From the NCBI GenBank assembly GCA_024405235.1, contig JAKSPA010000063.1:1-8601 (forward strand): DNA of 8,601 nt, given 5' to 3'. Shown in pieces: positions 7,201 to 8,601 of this stretch (position 1 is the first letter of the stretch; every line of letters starts with the position of its first letter). Below the pieces are notes generated by a model, which searched no databases, was not told the origin of the DNA, and worked only from the letters and a program-made list of their open reading frames with translations. Source of the DNA: Lentisphaeria bacterium. GTDB taxonomy: Bacteria; Verrucomicrobiota; Lentisphaeria; Oligosphaerales; Oligosphaeraceae. The translations under genes and the position numbers were made by a program.

Positions 7201-8361
7201 GAACTGAAGTGTCAGGTGTTTGGTCCTGGCGACCGCATACAGGCCTTCAGCAAGCTTGGTCCCGGCCATGTGATGATCACCAGCTACGGCCTGCTTCAGA
7301 GCGAGCAGAAGGCATTTGGCAAGATACAGTGGCGCGTCGCCGTGCTTGACGAAGCGCAGGCAATCAAGAATGCGCACGCGAAACGCTCACAGGCGGCGCT
7401 GGAAATCCATGCTGATTTCCGCATTGTCACGACGGGTACTCCTGTGGAAAACAATCTGAGCGAACTCTGGAGCATCTTCAATTTCATCATTCCGGGCCTT
7501 CTCGGCTCCCGCGAGAATTTCCAGCGCAGGTTCGCCGCGCCGATCGAGCACGAAAACGACGCCAATGTGGCCAAGAATCTCCGTGGCATCGTGAGTCCAT
7601 TCCTGCTGCGCCGCCGCAAGGACCAGGTCCTTCACGATCTGCCGCCGAAGGAAGAGATCGACTATCCAGTCGAACTCACGGCGGAAGAACGCGCGTTCTA
7701 CGACAATCTGCGTAAACAGATTCTTGCGGATCTGGAGGCGCACGAAGAAAACGACGGACAGAGGCACATCAGAGTCCTGGCGGGCATTACGAAGCTGCGT
7801 CTGGCTGTGGACCATCCGCGTCTCGTCACTGGCGGCGAAAATCTCCAGGGCGCCAAGCTGGAGGCCTTCCTGGAATTGCTCAGACGAATTCTCAGCAATG
7901 GTCATAAGGTGCTTGTGTTCAGTCAGTTCGTTAAATTCCTCGAAATCGTCAGAGAAACTCTGGACGGCGAGGGAATCAATTACGAATATCTGGATGGCGC
8001 ACGCACGCCGAAGGAACGCGCGGCTTCCGTCGACAACTTCCAGAACGGCGACGTGCCTGTCTTCCTCATCAGCCTCAAGGCGGGCGGCCTTGGTCTGAAC
8101 TTGACGCAGGCCGACTATGTCATCCATCTTGATTCGTGGTGGAATCCCGCCGTCGAGAACCAGGCCTCCGACCGTGCGCACCGTCTTGGCCAGAACAAGA
8201 AGGTCACGATCTACCACCTGCAGACGGTAAATACGATCGAAGACAAGATCAAAGCGCTTCACAAGAGAAAGCTTGATCTCGCCGACAATCTGCTTGCCGA
8301 TGCGGATTCCATCGAAACCACTCCGCTGGAGGAACTTCTCAAACTGCTCCGCGAGGGCTGA
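4213..8361 (+). CDS. SNF2-family ATPase (DEAD/DEAH-like helicase) with a long N-terminal extension
   Basis: 1382 residues. The C-terminal ~455 residues carry the full SNF2 motor in order: LRPYQETGFQWL (927-938), Walker A DDMGLGKT with Lys958, motif Ia VAPTSVCANW (to 987), motif II DEAQ (1046-1049), motif III TGTP (1074-1077), motif IV KVLVFSQF (1232-1239), motif V LKAGGLGLNL (from 1288) and motif VI QASDRAHRLGQ (1317-1327) with arginines 1321 and 1324. All catalytic residues are present, so it should be an active ATP-driven double-stranded-DNA translocase; the order resembles bacterial SSO1653/RapA-type SNF2 proteins. N-terminally, residues ~15-80 look like a winged helix, ~245-272 read as a TPR unit, and the block before the motor (WFSVEGEV ... 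LSDGQVVALSEG) resembles the bacterial SNF2-associated domain. No SWIM-type zinc cluster is seen. An in-frame TAG at 4207 makes the ATG at 4213 the first possible start; no Shine-Dalgarno precedes it. Confidence 0.95.
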   Translation: MPAKKQNTQSAAQTAIISDVLGLIGRPVMHRDLMNVLSQAAHGVFEDFTRLSDGELEYLIKPLLESGEVKQVDETHILHRPFSSDEMRAVLAKPEYAPLPEAISDALPIVSSTGFCDGDNLQRDLRIAFFSANTDFLNRTLMTMRQNFPKDYTTGARLAFLLDEPEEWLLSLPEPFLMLCAWKLVPVAMMVLHPLRTLAQKFYTLIERMQPNVLSAMIDYAILCGDWRILALMMRHLPENAASRKMRLGWIRFVSGRDDEAIVNFKEALDLVRVDAYSHNSYFRTIGGIFGIMALLREGSSASLQLAQSYAASAIKDDTPHLVIYKLLEQVSQAKANPDLPPFRPNWQSENRLNNAFACIAHYWLTGALDGGQRLLLESSAQAARNNGYIWLAEECEELLLRLHTNGTTCNRWHDQQNSRLPFMLDCVLTRNSWVERFSKLERMLGNMPARTDTRLAWFVNTEQASQGILTVKPIEQHSTKTGKWTKGRRFTAYRDRDYGSLMTCSAENEYFLTELTPQDKYACDILREAEDILKGEPAYSRKAWGAVMQALIGHPRLILENGETRPLHCIPVEPVVRVSKCEDASQYSLYPESAEDEDYVVRLERGDQICVYQFSPALKKLRSIFHGDFRIPAEDAAENQKVLDEITSHFRVMSDEPLEGISLPYTETDSMPCIQLVPRERGLHVEIMVRPFGVDMQYYQPGEGPLEFIYQDRGTPKRLVRSPELERQRAEELIAECPRLAAGIPDGAWQWNVEGLACYELTLQLRGLLDKCHVQWPSDQKFVCHRTLSMSNISLHTQSYLSWFSVEGEVHLDDTDATASLSELIQAAGERKNFITLSDGQVVALSEGLRKHLEELGRLGDLVRESNGTLPNGSLRICRFLLPFLSESIAEFPGAELPPESNQWIQQYNSAMELSSDVPEKLNVTLRPYQETGFQWLSRLDAAQAGACLADDMGLGKTVQAIALIMSKADDGPSLIVAPTSVCANWHAEFSKFAPELKCQVFGPGDRIQAFSKLGPGHVMITSYGLLQSEQKAFGKIQWRVAVLDEAQAIKNAHAKRSQAALEIHADFRIVTTGTPVENNLSELWSIFNFIIPGLLGSRENFQRRFAAPIEHENDANVAKNLRGIVSPFLLRRRKDQVLHDLPPKEEIDYPVELTAEERAFYDNLRKQILADLEAHEENDGQRHIRVLAGITKLRLAVDHPRLVTGGENLQGAKLEAFLELLRRILSNGHKVLVFSQFVKFLEIVRETLDGEGINYEYLDGARTPKERAASVDNFQNGDVPVFLISLKAGGLGLNLTQADYVIHLDSWWNPAVENQASDRAHRLGQNKKVTIYHLQTVNTIEDKIKALHKRKLDLADNLLADADSIETTPLEELLKLLREG

Positions 8362-8391
8362 TTCTGCCGGTGTTTTCACTGAATCCCAATT

Positions 8392-8601
8392 ATGGCTCAG
8401 AAAATGACCAAGACAATTGCGTTGGATTTTGACGGAGTGATCTGCGATTCGGCGCCTGAAATGGCCGAAACGGGCTGGCGGTGCTGCCGCATTCTCTGGC
8501 CTGAAGAGTTTCAGGAACCTGTGCCAGAAGAACATATCTCTAGATTCTGCAAAGAGATACGTCCATATACCGAAACTGGCTACCAGACCATTCTTCAAAC
8601 C
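8392..8601 (+). CDS. HAD-superfamily hydrolase, 3' end missing
   Basis: The first 70 residues are visible. HAD motif I is LDFDGVICDS with nucleophile Asp12 and acid/base Asp14, the signature of phosphatases related to phosphoglycolate phosphatase. The following pattern (Trp in the first cap helix, W-P-E, then an I-R-P-x-x-E-T-G-Y block) resembles, from memory, a HAD group common in cyanobacteria and other bacteria whose substrate is not known to me. Motifs II-IV lie beyond the window. The start could be ATG 8392 or ATG 8404; neither has a convincing Shine-Dalgarno, and both lie before motif I. It begins 30 bases after the SNF2 stop with no clear terminator between, so co-transcription is likely. 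Confidence 0.85.
   Translation, partial: MAQKMTKTIALDFDGVICDSAPEMAETGWRCCRILWPEEFQEPVPEEHISRFCKEIRPYTETGYQTILQT

Noticed and set aside
8360..8385. Weak hairpin at the end of the SNF2 gene as a terminator
   Set aside because: The stem is short with a four-base bulge, and no T tract follows.
7387..8598. 403-codon open frame on the minus strand
   Set aside because: It runs opposite the SNF2 motor and the HAD start, both of which have intact catalytic motifs on the plus strand. No motif is visible in the minus-strand product.

Overview
This window looks like a stretch of chromosome from a Gram-negative bacterium. The evidence for that is a lipoprotein signal peptide, moderately high GC judged by eye, and ordinary bacterial gene spacing. 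The mix of helical and ankyrin repeat proteins, a very large SNF2 protein and patchy Shine-Dalgarno use would fit the PVC/Lentisphaerota-like groups, but that placement is a guess. I see no rRNA, tRNA, CRISPR array, insertion sequence or integrase.

All genes are on the plus strand. (1) Positions 1-3459 hold the 3' part of a very large repeat-protein gene that enters from upstream. It has an array of 59-residue helical repeats, an Ala-rich linker, about seven or eight ankyrin repeats and a short duplicated C-terminal motif. (2) A near-perfect intrinsic terminator (3468-3509) is followed three bases later by the Shine-Dalgarno of (3), a 140-residue predicted lipoprotein (3525-3947) carrying four tandem 11-residue coiled-coil repeats. 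(4) A 265-base gene-free stretch (3948-4212) holds several adjacent hairpins and a purine-rich tract. It probably contains the lipoprotein terminator and/or a structured leader. (5) Positions 4213-8361 encode a 1382-residue SNF2-family ATPase with a long N-terminal extension. (6) Thirty bases downstream, a HAD-family hydrolase gene starts at 8392 and leaves the window.

Working together: the SNF2 and HAD genes are close enough to share a transcript, although nothing in the sequence links their functions. The repeat protein and the lipoprotein are separated by a terminator with no room for a promoter after it. The lipoprotein is therefore probably expressed by read-through or from a promoter inside the upstream gene, which would give unequal levels of the two products. 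I do not recognise a known defence, secretion or biosynthetic system. The most unusual parts are the 59-residue repeat array fused to ankyrin repeats, the terminator-RBS junction, the hendecad lipoprotein and the structured intergenic region.
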